From assembly GCA_947499565.1 (NCBI GenBank), contig CANMOV010000003.1:663981-727980 (forward strand): a stretch of DNA of 64,000 bases. Direction: 5' to 3'. Source of the stretch: an uncultured Croceitalea sp. Its GTDB lineage: Bacteria; Bacteroidota; Bacteroidia; Flavobacteriales; Flavobacteriaceae. The notes under the pieces are model-generated. The model saw nothing but the letters and a program-made list of their open reading frames with translations, had not been told where the DNA came from and made no database searches. Position 1 is the stretch's first letter. Every line of letters begins with the position of its first letter. Positions 17,213-25,806 of this stretch are shown here, piece after piece. The position numbers were made by a program, and so were the translations under genes.

Positions 17213-18505
17213 ATGAAGTATCATACTATTCCAAATACCCTATTTATAAAAAACCGCAAAAAATTTAGGGCACAAATGAAGCCAAAGAGTATTGCTGTTT
17301 TTAATTCTAATGATGTTTATCCTATTAGTGCAGATGCTACGATGCCCTTTGAGCAGCAGCGTGATATTTTTTACTTAAGTGGCGCAGATCAAGAAGAAAC
17401 GATTTTGATTTTGTTTCCGGATGCGCTGGATAAGAAACACCGTGAAGTACTTTTTGTGCGTGAAACAAATGAACATATTGCTATTTGGGAAGGTGAAAAA
17501 CTAACTAAAGAAAGAGCAACTGAAGTATCAGGTATACAAACTATTTACTGGCTATCAGATTTTGATAAAGTGTTTTTTGATTTGATGACTGAAGCAGATA
17601 CTGTTTACTTTAATACAAACGAACATTACCGGCAAGCAGTAGAAACACAAACAAGGGAAGACCGTTTTATTAAGAAATGCAAAGAAAATTTTCCTGCGCA
17701 TCAATGGGCAAAAAGCTTTCCTATTTTGCAGCAAATTAGAGGTGTAAAAGAACCGGAGGAACTGGATTTGATGCAAACCGCTTGTAATATTACCGAGAAA
17801 GGATTTAGAAGATTATTGGGCTTTATTAAACCAGGGGTATGGGAATACGAAATTGAGGCTGAACTATTACACGAGTTTATTAGAAACCGTTCTAAAGGAT
17901 TTGCCTACACACCAATTATAGCATCCGGGAATAATGCCAATGTGCTGCATTATATAGAGAACAATCAGCAATGTAAAGACGGCGATTTAATCCTAATGGA
18001 TGTCGCAGCCGAGTATGCGAATTACTCCAGTGATTTGACAAGGACAATTCCCGTAAATGGCAAGTTTACAAAACGCCAAGCAGCAGTTTATAATGCAGTA
18101 CTTCGAGTAAAAAATGAAGCTACAAAACTTTTAGTTCCCGGAACATTATGGGCAGAATACCATAAAGAATGCGGAAAACTCATGACCTCAGAATTGTTAG
18201 GTTTAGGCTTACTAGACAAAGCTGATGTGCAAAATGAAAATCCAGACTGGCCAGCCTATAAAAAGTATTTTATGCATGGCACTAGTCATCATATAGGCTT
18301 AAATACTCATGATTATGGCGAGCTCAAAACACCCATGAAAGCCAATATGGTTTTTACCGTAGAACCTGGAATTTATATACCTGAAGAAAAAATGGGTATT
18401 CGCATTGAAGATGATGTAGTCATCCAAGAAAAAGGAGCACCTTTTAACCTTATGGCCAATATTCCTATAGAAGTGGAGGAGCTAGAAGAATTAATGCACG
18501 CATAG
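17213..18505 (+). CDS. pepP: Xaa-Pro aminopeptidase (M24B)
   Basis: 430 residues, the normal length for aminopeptidase P. The N-terminal creatinase-like domain is about 1-170 and the pita-bread domain follows. Metal ligands are visible: Asp in LILMDVAAEY and SSDLTRT, His in GTSHHIGLNTHD, Glu in VEPGIYIPE and IRIEDDVV. It removes the first residue from peptides with proline second, using two Mn ions, in the cytosol. It is a single gene; a palindromic repeat follows 15 bp after its stop. Confidence 0.93.
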   Translation: MKYHTIPNTLFIKNRKKFRAQMKPKSIAVFNSNDVYPISADATMPFEQQRDIFYLSGADQEETILILFPDALDKKHREVLFVRETNEHIAIWEGEKLTKERATEVSGIQTIYWLSDFDKVFFDLMTEADTVYFNTNEHYRQAVETQTREDRFIKKCKENFPAHQWAKSFPILQQIRGVKEPEELDLMQTACNITEKGFRRLLGFIKPGVWEYEIEAELLHEFIRNRSKGFAYTPIIASGNNANVLHYIENNQQCKDGDLILMDVAAEYANYSSDLTRTIPVNGKFTKRQAAVYNAVLRVKNEATKLLVPGTLWAEYHKECGKLMTSELLGLGLLDKADVQNENPDWPAYKKYFMHGTSHHIGLNTHDYGELKTPMKANMVFTVEPGIYIPEEKMGIRIEDDVVIQEKGAPFNLMANIPIEVEELEELMHA

Positions 18506-18520
18506 CCTGTTTTGTAAGTT

Positions 18521-18597
18521 CTCAATCGCTTTGCTCATTTCAAAATGAGCAAAAGTTAAGGTTAGTCATTTCGAATGTATATGAGAAATCTACCTTT
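18521..18597. repeat. Left copy of the palindromic repeat bracketing AbiH
   Basis: About 77 bp beginning CTCAATCGCTTTGCTCAT and ending TGAGAAATCTACCTTT. It matches the right copy (19916-19992) in the same orientation over nearly its whole length except for a 10-11 nt middle. Inside it, CATTTCAAAATG and TCATTTCGAA mark its dyad character. The AbiH stop codon lies in its last bases. Confidence 0.75.
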
Positions 18598-19882
18598 CTT
18601 TTTTCTGAAAGCGTATGTTTTGAGGTAATGGTTCACAAAGTGATTTGTTTACTAGTTTTGCTCTCATCTCTTTTTTATCACTAAAATGCCTTGAGATATT
18701 TTGAATTATTTCTGTAAAGTTATCTGACCCATCCTCTCTTTTGTGGTAAAAGACTTTTATGGAACGACAATTTTCATGTTCGAATATTGTGTTCAAAAGT
18801 GTTCTATCCGAAAGGCCACAAGAATGCCCCATGATATAAACTTGAAATTTTTCAGAATCTATAAAATCAAGTAATTTTTTGTAATTCGAATTTTGAGAAT
18901 ATTTAAATGACTTAAAATTTTTTAAATATTCATTTTCATTCAAGTTTTCAATATACTTATAGTCCTTATCTATTTCATCTCCAAAACCAAAGTTTATTGA
19001 TTCTTCATCATCTTTTATGCTTCCATGAATATTTATAATTCTAGCATATCCTTTTTCATTATTTAAAACATGCCCATTGTAATAACTTACTGATGAGGTA
19101 TAATTAAAATTAAGGAACAGAGTATATGGGTGATTAAACCTAAGAATGTCATAGAAAAAGGAATCGGAATTGAGATACTCTTTGTAATCAGAATCTCCTT
19201 TTATTAAATCTTCATGGTCTTCTTGAGGAAATTCATGGAGAAAATCAGAATTTGGATTATTTTTTAAATCTAGATAATCCATCTTAAAATATTTTAAAAT
19301 TGAAAAAGCATTGTTTGGTTCTTTATCCAAAGATAATTGGCTTTCCACTTTGTTATTTAAATAGCTTATGAATAACTTTTTTATTTGATTAAACTCCTTA
19401 TTCAATTGAGCTACATATTTCCTATTATTAATAATTTGCTGTTTTTCAAAGTCATCTTTATTTCCAGTAAAGTGGGAAGCTCTTCTTTTCGATATACTTT
19501 TAAGTTCATTATAATACTCATTTTCAACATCAACCCAATTCTCTAATGCCTTTAAATTTAGATATTTAAAAAAATCGTTTTTGAATTTAAAGATTGGATG
19601 AAAATTGGAATTGTCTTTAAAAGAGCCATAATTTTTTCCATCATATCTATAACCATATTCCTCTGAATATTCTTTAAGTCTTTCTTGAAATTCTTTAAAA
19701 TTTTTATACTTACCATTAAGTAACTTGAAATAATCTGGATTTACATAGACTACCTTACCTATCAATTCGTTCTGAAAATTATTTTTCAAATTTTCCCAAA
19801 AAGAATCCATAAAGTGTGAATAAGAGGTGGGCAGTCCGTGAGCTAAATCAAAACCGTTTCCAATGATTACAAGTTTATTCAT
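18590..19882 (-). CDS. AbiH-family abortive-infection protein
   Basis: 430 residues. The start MNKLVIIGNGFDLAHGLPTS and the late motif YIMGHSCGLSDRTLLNTIF are hallmarks of AbiH (Pfam AbiH), first known from a lactococcal plasmid phage-resistance gene. The N-terminal GNGFD segment is like a nucleotide-binding loop; the biochemical activity is unknown. The gene is visibly richer in A+T than its neighbours: 13/60 G+C at 19381-19440 and 12/60 at 19561-19620, against 22/60 at 20221-20280 in brnQ. It lies between two direct copies of a palindromic repeat, pointing to recent acquisition. No partner gene is present. Confidence 0.85.
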   Translation of the reverse strand: MNKLVIIGNGFDLAHGLPTSYSHFMDSFWENLKNNFQNELIGKVVYVNPDYFKLLNGKYKNFKEFQERLKEYSEEYGYRYDGKNYGSFKDNSNFHPIFKFKNDFFKYLNLKALENWVDVENEYYNELKSISKRRASHFTGNKDDFEKQQIINNRKYVAQLNKEFNQIKKLFISYLNNKVESQLSLDKEPNNAFSILKYFKMDYLDLKNNPNSDFLHEFPQEDHEDLIKGDSDYKEYLNSDSFFYDILRFNHPYTLFLNFNYTSSVSYYNGHVLNNEKGYARIINIHGSIKDDEESINFGFGDEIDKDYKYIENLNENEYLKNFKSFKYSQNSNYKKLLDFIDSEKFQVYIMGHSCGLSDRTLLNTIFEHENCRSIKVFYHKREDGSDNFTEIIQNISRHFSDKKEMRAKLVNKSLCEPLPQNIRFQKKER

Positions 19883-19909
19883 ATAATAAAGTTAACTGAA
19901 AAAGTGATG

Positions 19910-19992
19910 AGATTTCTCAATCGCGTTGCTCATATCGAAATGACAAAAGAATATGAAAAGTTATTTCGAACATATGTGAGAAATCTAACTTT
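19910..19992. repeat. Right copy of the palindromic repeat bracketing AbiH
   Basis: Contains the 10-bp inverted repeat AGATTTCTCA (19910-19919) / TGAGAAATCT (19977-19986) and, inside, TCGAAATGA / TTATTTCGA. From 19916 it is a direct repeat of the left copy. It ends at the brnQ stop codon. Confidence 0.75.
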
Positions 19993-21268
19993 ATTTTGCT
20001 ATAGATTTCTTGGTGATATTCATAACAACAAAAGCCACAAGCGCAGGTAATACCCAACCCATTTGATACTCGCTAAGCGGAATCCATTTAGAAATACCTG
20101 AGATGGTCTCACCAAATCCAATGCTTCCTAAAAAATCTGGAATACTAAAGATAATAGTCGCAATAACTACCGCTCTAAAAACTTGCTTTGAAGCATAGGC
20201 ATCCGGGACCACATTTAATAGAATAAGGATAATGGTAATGGGGTATATAAACATAAGTGCTGGTACAGCAACTGCTATGATATAATGCACATCAAACTGT
20301 CCCATTAGAACGCCAAGCACGCAACCAATGATGGCTGTAATTAAGTAAGCGTTTTTCGAGTTTTTAAACTGTCCTTTTACAAAGTCTGCTGTTCCAGTAA
20401 CAATACCCACAGCTGTTGTAAAACAGGCAAGACTCACTAAAATACTAAGAAACAGATTAGCAGTGCTGCCCAAAGTTTTTAAACTTATTCCGCTTAATAA
20501 TCCTGTGCGATTAATATTAGCATCAAATTCTTGATGCATTAAGGCTCCAGTTATTATAAGCCCTGCATAGATTAAGAAAAGCCCTAAGCCCGCTAGCAAA
20601 CCACTTTTTGCAATAAGGGATTTTTTGGCTTCATAGGAACCTTCATCTTTTCTCAGATTAATTGAAATTATAATCACGCCACCTACAACCACAGCACCAA
20701 TTGCGTCAAAAGTTTGATAGCCTTCTAAAATTCCACTGGAAAAAGGACTAGAAAATTGATTTTCTCCAAAGTTAAAATCAAAATTAAAAAGTGCTGTTCC
20801 AACAATCGCTAGGAGAATTAAAATGATAGCAGGGGTTAATAACTTGCCAATAATGTCTAAAATTTTAGAACGATTTACCACAAATAAAAAGACCAATACA
20901 AAGTAGATAACACTTGTTAAAAGGGAGGAAGAATCAAAAAAGGGCTGTACACCCATTTCATGAGTTACAGACGCTGTTCTTGGTGAGGGCAAACTAATAG
21001 ATATTGCATAAACGATAAAACAATAAATTACACTAAAGGTTGGAGAAACTTTTTTGGCAAAGTCGAACATTCCCCCTTGTAATTTAGCATGAGCTAATAT
21101 TCCTAAAATAGGAATCAAAACAGCGGATATGCAAAACCCAAGTGCAACTAGCCACCAAGCGCTTCCCGCTTTAAAACCTAATTGAGGGGGCAGAATAAGA
21201 TTGCCTGCTCCAAAAAACAATGAAAAAAGCGCGAAAGCGACTACAACAGTGACTTTTTTACGATACAT
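19991..21268 (-). CDS. brnQ: Branched-chain amino acid transporter
   Basis: 425 residues with about 12 hydrophobic segments. The opening (VVAFALFSLFFGAGNLILPP) and SLPSPRTASVTHE are typical of the LIVCS family, which imports leucine, isoleucine and valine with sodium or protons across the inner membrane. Full length for the family. Its stop codon abuts the right AbiH-flanking repeat. The 220 bp upstream hold a small TCGATG/CATCGA dyad (21348-21364) but no clear promoter. Confidence 0.92.
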   Translation of the reverse strand: MYRKKVTVVVAFALFSLFFGAGNLILPPQLGFKAGSAWWLVALGFCISAVLIPILGILAHAKLQGGMFDFAKKVSPTFSVIYCFIVYAISISLPSPRTASVTHEMGVQPFFDSSSLLTSVIYFVLVFLFVVNRSKILDIIGKLLTPAIILILLAIVGTALFNFDFNFGENQFSSPFSSGILEGYQTFDAIGAVVVGGVIIISINLRKDEGSYEAKKSLIAKSGLLAGLGLFLIYAGLIITGALMHQEFDANINRTGLLSGISLKTLGSTANLFLSILVSLACFTTAVGIVTGTADFVKGQFKNSKNAYLITAIIGCVLGVLMGQFDVHYIIAVAVPALMFIYPITIILILLNVVPDAYASKQVFRAVVIATIIFSIPDFLGSIGFGETISGISKWIPLSEYQMGWVLPALVAFVVMNITKKSIAK

Positions 21269-21529
21269 GTGTCTAATTTATTTGTTAATATAAGTTAAAA
21301 TTGTATATTGTTTTCCGTGTTACTCATCGGTGATTTTTAACACTTAATCGATGCATTTCATCGAAAACTCGAATTCGTTAACCAAATACATATACTAAAA
21401 ACTAATATCTAACCGTTCGTTTACTTTAAGGTGATTTATTTACCCTATACCAAAACAACAAAAAAGTAAAATAATAACCATGCATTTTCGGTGCCCAAAT
21501 CGATATGCCAAATACAGCTGCCCCCGCTT

Positions 21530-21787
21530 ATGAAAAAAACTACTACCCCAGAAGGCAACAAATTCACTGGTATTTTTTGCAATCTTTTTGGTCACCATTA
21601 CACAGTTTCAAAAAGAGTTACCCAACATATAAAGGAGTATAAATGCCTGCACTGTCAGAAGCAAGTAACTACAGATGAACGCGGAAAACTTTCTGCATTA
21701 ACGCCAATAATGCAAGAAATAAACAAGACATTAGAAGAAATGTACCAAAAACGTAATCGCAAATCTGCACGCAGACAAGTGGCTTAA
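21530..21787 (+). CDS. Small zinc-knuckle protein
   Basis: 85 residues from ATG 21530 (MKKTTTPEGNKF); a longer frame would begin with GTG 21491. CNLFGHHY (about 17-24) followed by YKCLHCQKQV (about 36-45) could bind one zinc, an arrangement like the small DUF1660-type proteins. The end is strongly basic (KRNRKSARRQVA), suggesting nucleic acid contact. The stop overlaps the convergent thiL by 4 bp. The function is unknown. Confidence 0.65.
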   Translation: MKKTTTPEGNKFTGIFCNLFGHHYTVSKRVTQHIKEYKCLHCQKQVTTDERGKLSALTPIMQEINKTLEEMYQKRNRKSARRQVA

Positions 21788-22833
21788 GATGCATTAAAGC
21801 TATTCCAGCCTTGTGCTGTAATAGGTATCTTGGTGTTATTACGAGCAACTAAGTGTGCACCTTCACTTTGTTGAGTAATATGTCCAATAACAGTTAGGTT
21901 TGGATTTCCTTTAATTTTATCAAAATCACTTTGTGCTATAGTAAAGAGTAATTCATAATCTTCTCCTCCACTTAAAGCAATCATTGTACTATCCATTTTA
22001 AATTCTTCTGAAGCTGAAATTACTGTTGGATCTAGCGGAATTTTTTCTTCATATAAATTACAGCCAACATTACTTTCTTGGCAGAGATGCAAAATTTCAG
22101 AAGATAAACCATCACTAATATCAATCATAGATGTAGGTTTAACTTCTAATTTTTCCAGTATTTCAACAATATCTTTTCTGGCTTCGGGCTTTAATTGTCT
22201 TTCAATTAAATAGGAGTAGGGTTCTAAATCTGGTTGGCTTTGTGGGTTTACCTTAAATACTTCTTTTTCACGTTCTAAAATTTGAAGTCCCAAATAAGCT
22301 CCTCCTAAATCTCCGGTTACTACCAGCAAATCATTTTCTTTGGCCCCAGAGCGGTAAACTAATTTTTCTTCGTCAGCAATACCAATTGCCGTAACGCTTA
22401 TCAGCATTCCTTTGTTTGATGAAGTAGTATCACCACCTACTAAATCAACACCATAAACTTTACAAGCAGCAGCAACACCAGCATAAAATTCTTCTAAAGC
22501 TTCTAACGGAAATCGATTTGATACAGCTAAAGAAACTGTTATTTGTGTGGCTACGGAATTCATTGCGTAAATATCAGAGAGATTTACAACTACAGCTTTA
22601 TAACCAAGATGCTTCAAGGGCATATAGCTTAAGTCAAAATGCACTCCTTCTATTAACAAGTCCGTGGAAACTATAGTTTTTTGAGTTGCAAAATCTAAGA
22701 CTGCAGCATCGTCACCAATACCCTTTAAGGTGGATTTTTGTTTTAGCTCAAAATCTTTGGTAAGATGTTTTATTAGTCCAAATTCCCCTAGTTCTTCTAT
22801 TGAAGTTCGTTGTTCGTTTTTATCCGCTAGCAT
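21784..22833 (-). CDS. thiL: Thiamine-monophosphate kinase
   Basis: 349 residues. It phosphorylates thiamine phosphate to thiamine diphosphate with ATP. The PurM-like fold marks are GDDAAVLDF (about 42-50), STDLLIEGVHFD, VGGDTTSS and MIDISDGLSSEI (about 217-228), which carry the Mg/ATP aspartates. Slightly longer than E. coli ThiL (325), as usual in Bacteroidota. No thiamine synthesis genes are next to it, so its grouping here is not informative. Confidence 0.93.
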   Translation of the reverse strand: MLADKNEQRTSIEELGEFGLIKHLTKDFELKQKSTLKGIGDDAAVLDFATQKTIVSTDLLIEGVHFDLSYMPLKHLGYKAVVVNLSDIYAMNSVATQITVSLAVSNRFPLEALEEFYAGVAAACKVYGVDLVGGDTTSSNKGMLISVTAIGIADEEKLVYRSGAKENDLLVVTGDLGGAYLGLQILEREKEVFKVNPQSQPDLEPYSYLIERQLKPEARKDIVEILEKLEVKPTSMIDISDGLSSEILHLCQESNVGCNLYEEKIPLDPTVISASEEFKMDSTMIALSGGEDYELLFTIAQSDFDKIKGNPNLTVIGHITQQSEGAHLVARNNTKIPITAQGWNSFNAS

Positions 22834-22870
22834 TTTGCAAAAGTAAGGAGTTAACCTAACAATTAAGCAT

Positions 22871-22902
22871 AAAAAAACTGGAGTTAAAAAGGCTCCAGTT
22901 TT
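22871..22902 (-). terminator. Terminator of the Gfo/Idh/MocA oxidoreductase gene
   Basis: On the minus strand AAAACTGGAG pairs with CTCCAGTTTT (10 bp, 9-nt loop), followed by seven T. It lies 32 bp after the oxidoreductase stop and just upstream of thiL. Confidence 0.85.
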
Positions 22903-22934
22903 AATTTTAAATTATTTGAAATGAGTTGTAAAAA

Positions 22935-24392
22935 CTACCCTAAAGAGTATCCGTCTCTGTAAGTACGTTTTACATATTTATTAGCAGCATCAAAATTGGT
23001 TACCTTCATATTAGCAGCATCCCATAATAAACGTTTTCTGCCATAATATTGTTTTCCACCTCCCCAGAAACTCTGATTTTCCACCGTTGGGTCTACTTCA
23101 AAATAGGCTTTTAAGGCTAAGTTCCCGATAAGAATACTTTCTGTAAATGGTCCTGCATAATCAAAGGATGAGCTAGTTTCTGCATTACCATAACCTGCGA
23201 TACATGCATTTACCCATTGCAAATAATGCCCTTCTGGAACACGGGCTATAGTTTCTTCAACTTCAAATTGCTCATTAAGTGTTAAAGGGAGAAGCCTTGG
23301 GTTTGCACCATAACAATCAGCCATCAATTTTCCTTTTGTTCCAATGAATAAAACTCCACCATCCCAGTTTCCTAAAGCTTCACTATCCCCTAATTCATCT
23401 GGTCTTTCAGGTAGAAGACCACCATCCATCCATGTAACCTTAATGGATCCTTTTCCATCCGTTCTGGGATATTTTAAATGAATCTTACTTGAGTTTGGAA
23501 AACTTTTAGGGTATTCTGCATACTGGAAATTGCCACTGAAGGAATCGGAAACACTACATTCCACTTGATTTGGGTATAAAATGGGTAAAATTCTGTAAAC
23601 AGGATCCATAATATGGCAAGCCATATCACCTAAAGCACCTGTGCCAAAATCTGACCACCCTCTCCAATCAAAGGGTAGAAAAGCATCATTATAATCTCGC
23701 ATTGCTGCAGTTCCTAACCATAAATCCCAATTAAGACCTTTAGGAATTTTATCTTTTTTGGTAGGTGTTTGTAGCGCTTGTGGCCAAATAGCCCTATTTG
23801 TCCAACATTTTACGGTATGCACATCACCAATGATACCCGTATCATAAATCTCCTTCATTTTGCGCACGCCATCTCCAGAACCTCCCTGATTCCCCATTTG
23901 GGTAACAACCTTAAATTTTTTGGCAGCTTCAGTTAACATTCTAGCCTCCCAAATATCGTGAGTAAGTGGTTTTTGCAGATATACATGTTTCCCCATTGCC
24001 ATTGCTTGATAGGCTTGTACGGCATGATTATGATCTGGTGATGAAACAGAAACAGCATCTATATTCTTCCCTTCCTTTTCTAGCATTTCTCTAAAATCGT
24101 TGTAGTAGCTCGCTTTTGGAAAAGCCGCTCTAGATCTTACTGCCTGCCTATCGTCAACATCGCATAAAGAAACAATATTCACATTTGGGCTTTCTGCAAA
24201 AGAAGCAATATCGCTATGACCTTTTCCACCAACACCAATACCTGCAATATTAAGTTTGTCACTTGGTGCTATAAAGCCTTGGCCTCCTAATACATGCCTT
24301 GGAACAATCATAAATCCTGTAGCTGCTACTCCTGTATTTTTGAGAAATTTTCTTCTAGAATTTTTATGGAAAGGTTTCTTCTTCTTGGACAT
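22935..24392 (-). CDS. Tat-exported Gfo/Idh/MocA-family oxidoreductase
   Basis: 485 residues. A twin-arginine signal (NSRRKFLKNTGVAATGFMIV, about 11-30) sends it folded to the periplasm. The NAD(P) Rossmann loop is IAGIGVGGKGHSD (about 49-61). The family's usual EKP motif appears as YLQKPLTH, a variant frequent in secreted members from Bacteroidota and Planctomycetes. Members oxidise or rearrange sugars and inositols; some exported ones act on glycosides. No sugar operon is near, so the substrate is open. It has its own terminator. Confidence 0.88.
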   Translation of the reverse strand: MSKKKKPFHKNSRRKFLKNTGVAATGFMIVPRHVLGGQGFIAPSDKLNIAGIGVGGKGHSDIASFAESPNVNIVSLCDVDDRQAVRSRAAFPKASYYNDFREMLEKEGKNIDAVSVSSPDHNHAVQAYQAMAMGKHVYLQKPLTHDIWEARMLTEAAKKFKVVTQMGNQGGSGDGVRKMKEIYDTGIIGDVHTVKCWTNRAIWPQALQTPTKKDKIPKGLNWDLWLGTAAMRDYNDAFLPFDWRGWSDFGTGALGDMACHIMDPVYRILPILYPNQVECSVSDSFSGNFQYAEYPKSFPNSSKIHLKYPRTDGKGSIKVTWMDGGLLPERPDELGDSEALGNWDGGVLFIGTKGKLMADCYGANPRLLPLTLNEQFEVEETIARVPEGHYLQWVNACIAGYGNAETSSSFDYAGPFTESILIGNLALKAYFEVDPTVENQSFWGGGKQYYGRKRLLWDAANMKVTNFDAANKYVKRTYRDGYSLG

Positions 24393-24535
24393 AAGGAAAT
24401 ACTATTTTGAGATTAGTTGATTTTGACCTTCAAGGTAAATTAATTATTTGACTTTAAAAAAGACGACTTCTTAAACTTTTTATAGGCAAGTTTTGCATTT
24501 AGTATCTTTATGGTGTACTTAAAAGTTTCCCTGCT

Positions 24536-25789
24536 ATGAAACAGATATGCTTACTATTGTTATGTTATGTTTTTTTTGGATGTTCATCAAGCAGTGATGA
24601 TTCCCCAATGGTAAATAGTTCGGAGCCGGATACAGTAAACCCCGTTGACCCTATGGAACCGCAATCTGGCATTATACCTTGCGAAAATGGGATGGCTGGT
24701 GAATTCCCATGCAGTGGATATGATTTACTTGCAAGAGTTACGTTGACAGAACTATCGGCTGCTTCGGCAAATGATATTTGGGGTTGGACAGATACTACTA
24801 CTAATAATGAATATGCATTAGTAGGTTTAAATAATGGTACTGCCTTTGTTGATATTACCGATGATGAGAATCCAGTCTATTTAGGAAAATTGCCCTCTGC
24901 AAGTGGGCCTAGCCCATGGCGCGATGTTAAAATCTACCAAGATTATGCATTCATTGTGGCTGAAGCTCCGGGGCATGGGATGCAAATTTTTGATTTGACT
25001 AAACTCCGTAATGTTACTAATCCTCCCGAAAATTTTACCGCGGATCAGCGATATACAGGTATTGGAAATGCCCATAATGTGGTCATTAATGAAAGCATGG
25101 GTTTTGCTTACCCAGTTGGTACTGCTAGAAATGATGCATTTAACGGCGGAGTTCACTTTGTGGATATTCAGGACCCCATGAATCCTACAGGTGTTGGAGG
25201 GTATGGTGTTAATGGTTATTCCCATGATGCACAAGTAGTGTCCTATGCTGGACCTGATGCGGATTATTCAGGAAGAGAAATCTATATTGGTTCAAATGAA
25301 AACCAGATTGCCATTGTGGATATTACTGATAAAACAGCTCCATCAGAAATTTCAACCATAAGTTATAGTCAGTTAGGATACACGCATCAAGGATGGTTTA
25401 CTGAAGATCAGCGTTATTTTATTCTAGGTGATGAATTAGACGAGCGAGATTTTGGTTTTCGTTCTAGGACATTAGTATTTGATTTACAAGATTTGGATAA
25501 CCCAGTTTTACACACAACTTACACAGGTCCTACACCAGCAATAGACCACAATGGATATGTTCTTGGCAATGAATTTTTCCTTGCCAACTATACTGCTGGA
25601 CTACGAGTTTTAGACATCTCTCAGATAGGGAGCGAGGTAATTACGGAAAAAGCTTTTTTTGATACTTTCCCATCCAATGATGCTACAAGTTTTGATGGTG
25701 TATGGAGTGTTTACCCCTATTTAGAAAGTGGAAAGATTCTGATTAACGATATTGATTCAGGATTGTTTATTGTAAGAAAATCAAATTAA
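24536..25789 (+). CDS. Choice-of-anchor-B / LVIVD-repeat lipoprotein
   Basis: 417 residues with a lipobox (FFGC, 13-16) followed by a Ser/Asp/Pro-rich linker. The body has repeated beta-propeller blades with VDITD-type strands: FVDITDDENPVYLG, FDLTKLRNV, FVDIQDPMNPTG, IVDITDKTAPSE, FDLQDLDNPV and LDISQIG. This is the choice-of-anchor-B pattern (LVIVD repeats), typical of surface lipoproteins of marine bacteria; ligand unknown. A similar-sized repeat lipoprotein starts 17 bp after it, so they are probably one operon. Confidence 0.85.
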   Translation: MKQICLLLLCYVFFGCSSSSDDSPMVNSSEPDTVNPVDPMEPQSGIIPCENGMAGEFPCSGYDLLARVTLTELSAASANDIWGWTDTTTNNEYALVGLNNGTAFVDITDDENPVYLGKLPSASGPSPWRDVKIYQDYAFIVAEAPGHGMQIFDLTKLRNVTNPPENFTADQRYTGIGNAHNVVINESMGFAYPVGTARNDAFNGGVHFVDIQDPMNPTGVGGYGVNGYSHDAQVVSYAGPDADYSGREIYIGSNENQIAIVDITDKTAPSEISTISYSQLGYTHQGWFTEDQRYFILGDELDERDFGFRSRTLVFDLQDLDNPVLHTTYTGPTPAIDHNGYVLGNEFFLANYTAGLRVLDISQIGSEVITEKAFFDTFPSNDATSFDGVWSVYPYLESGKILINDIDSGLFIVRKSN

Positions 25790-25806
25790 CGGTAATCTTT
25801 TTAGCT

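Noticed and set aside
21348-21364. Regulator site upstream of brnQ
   Set aside because: TCGATG/CATCGA is only 6 bp long and no promoter box is near; chance is likely.
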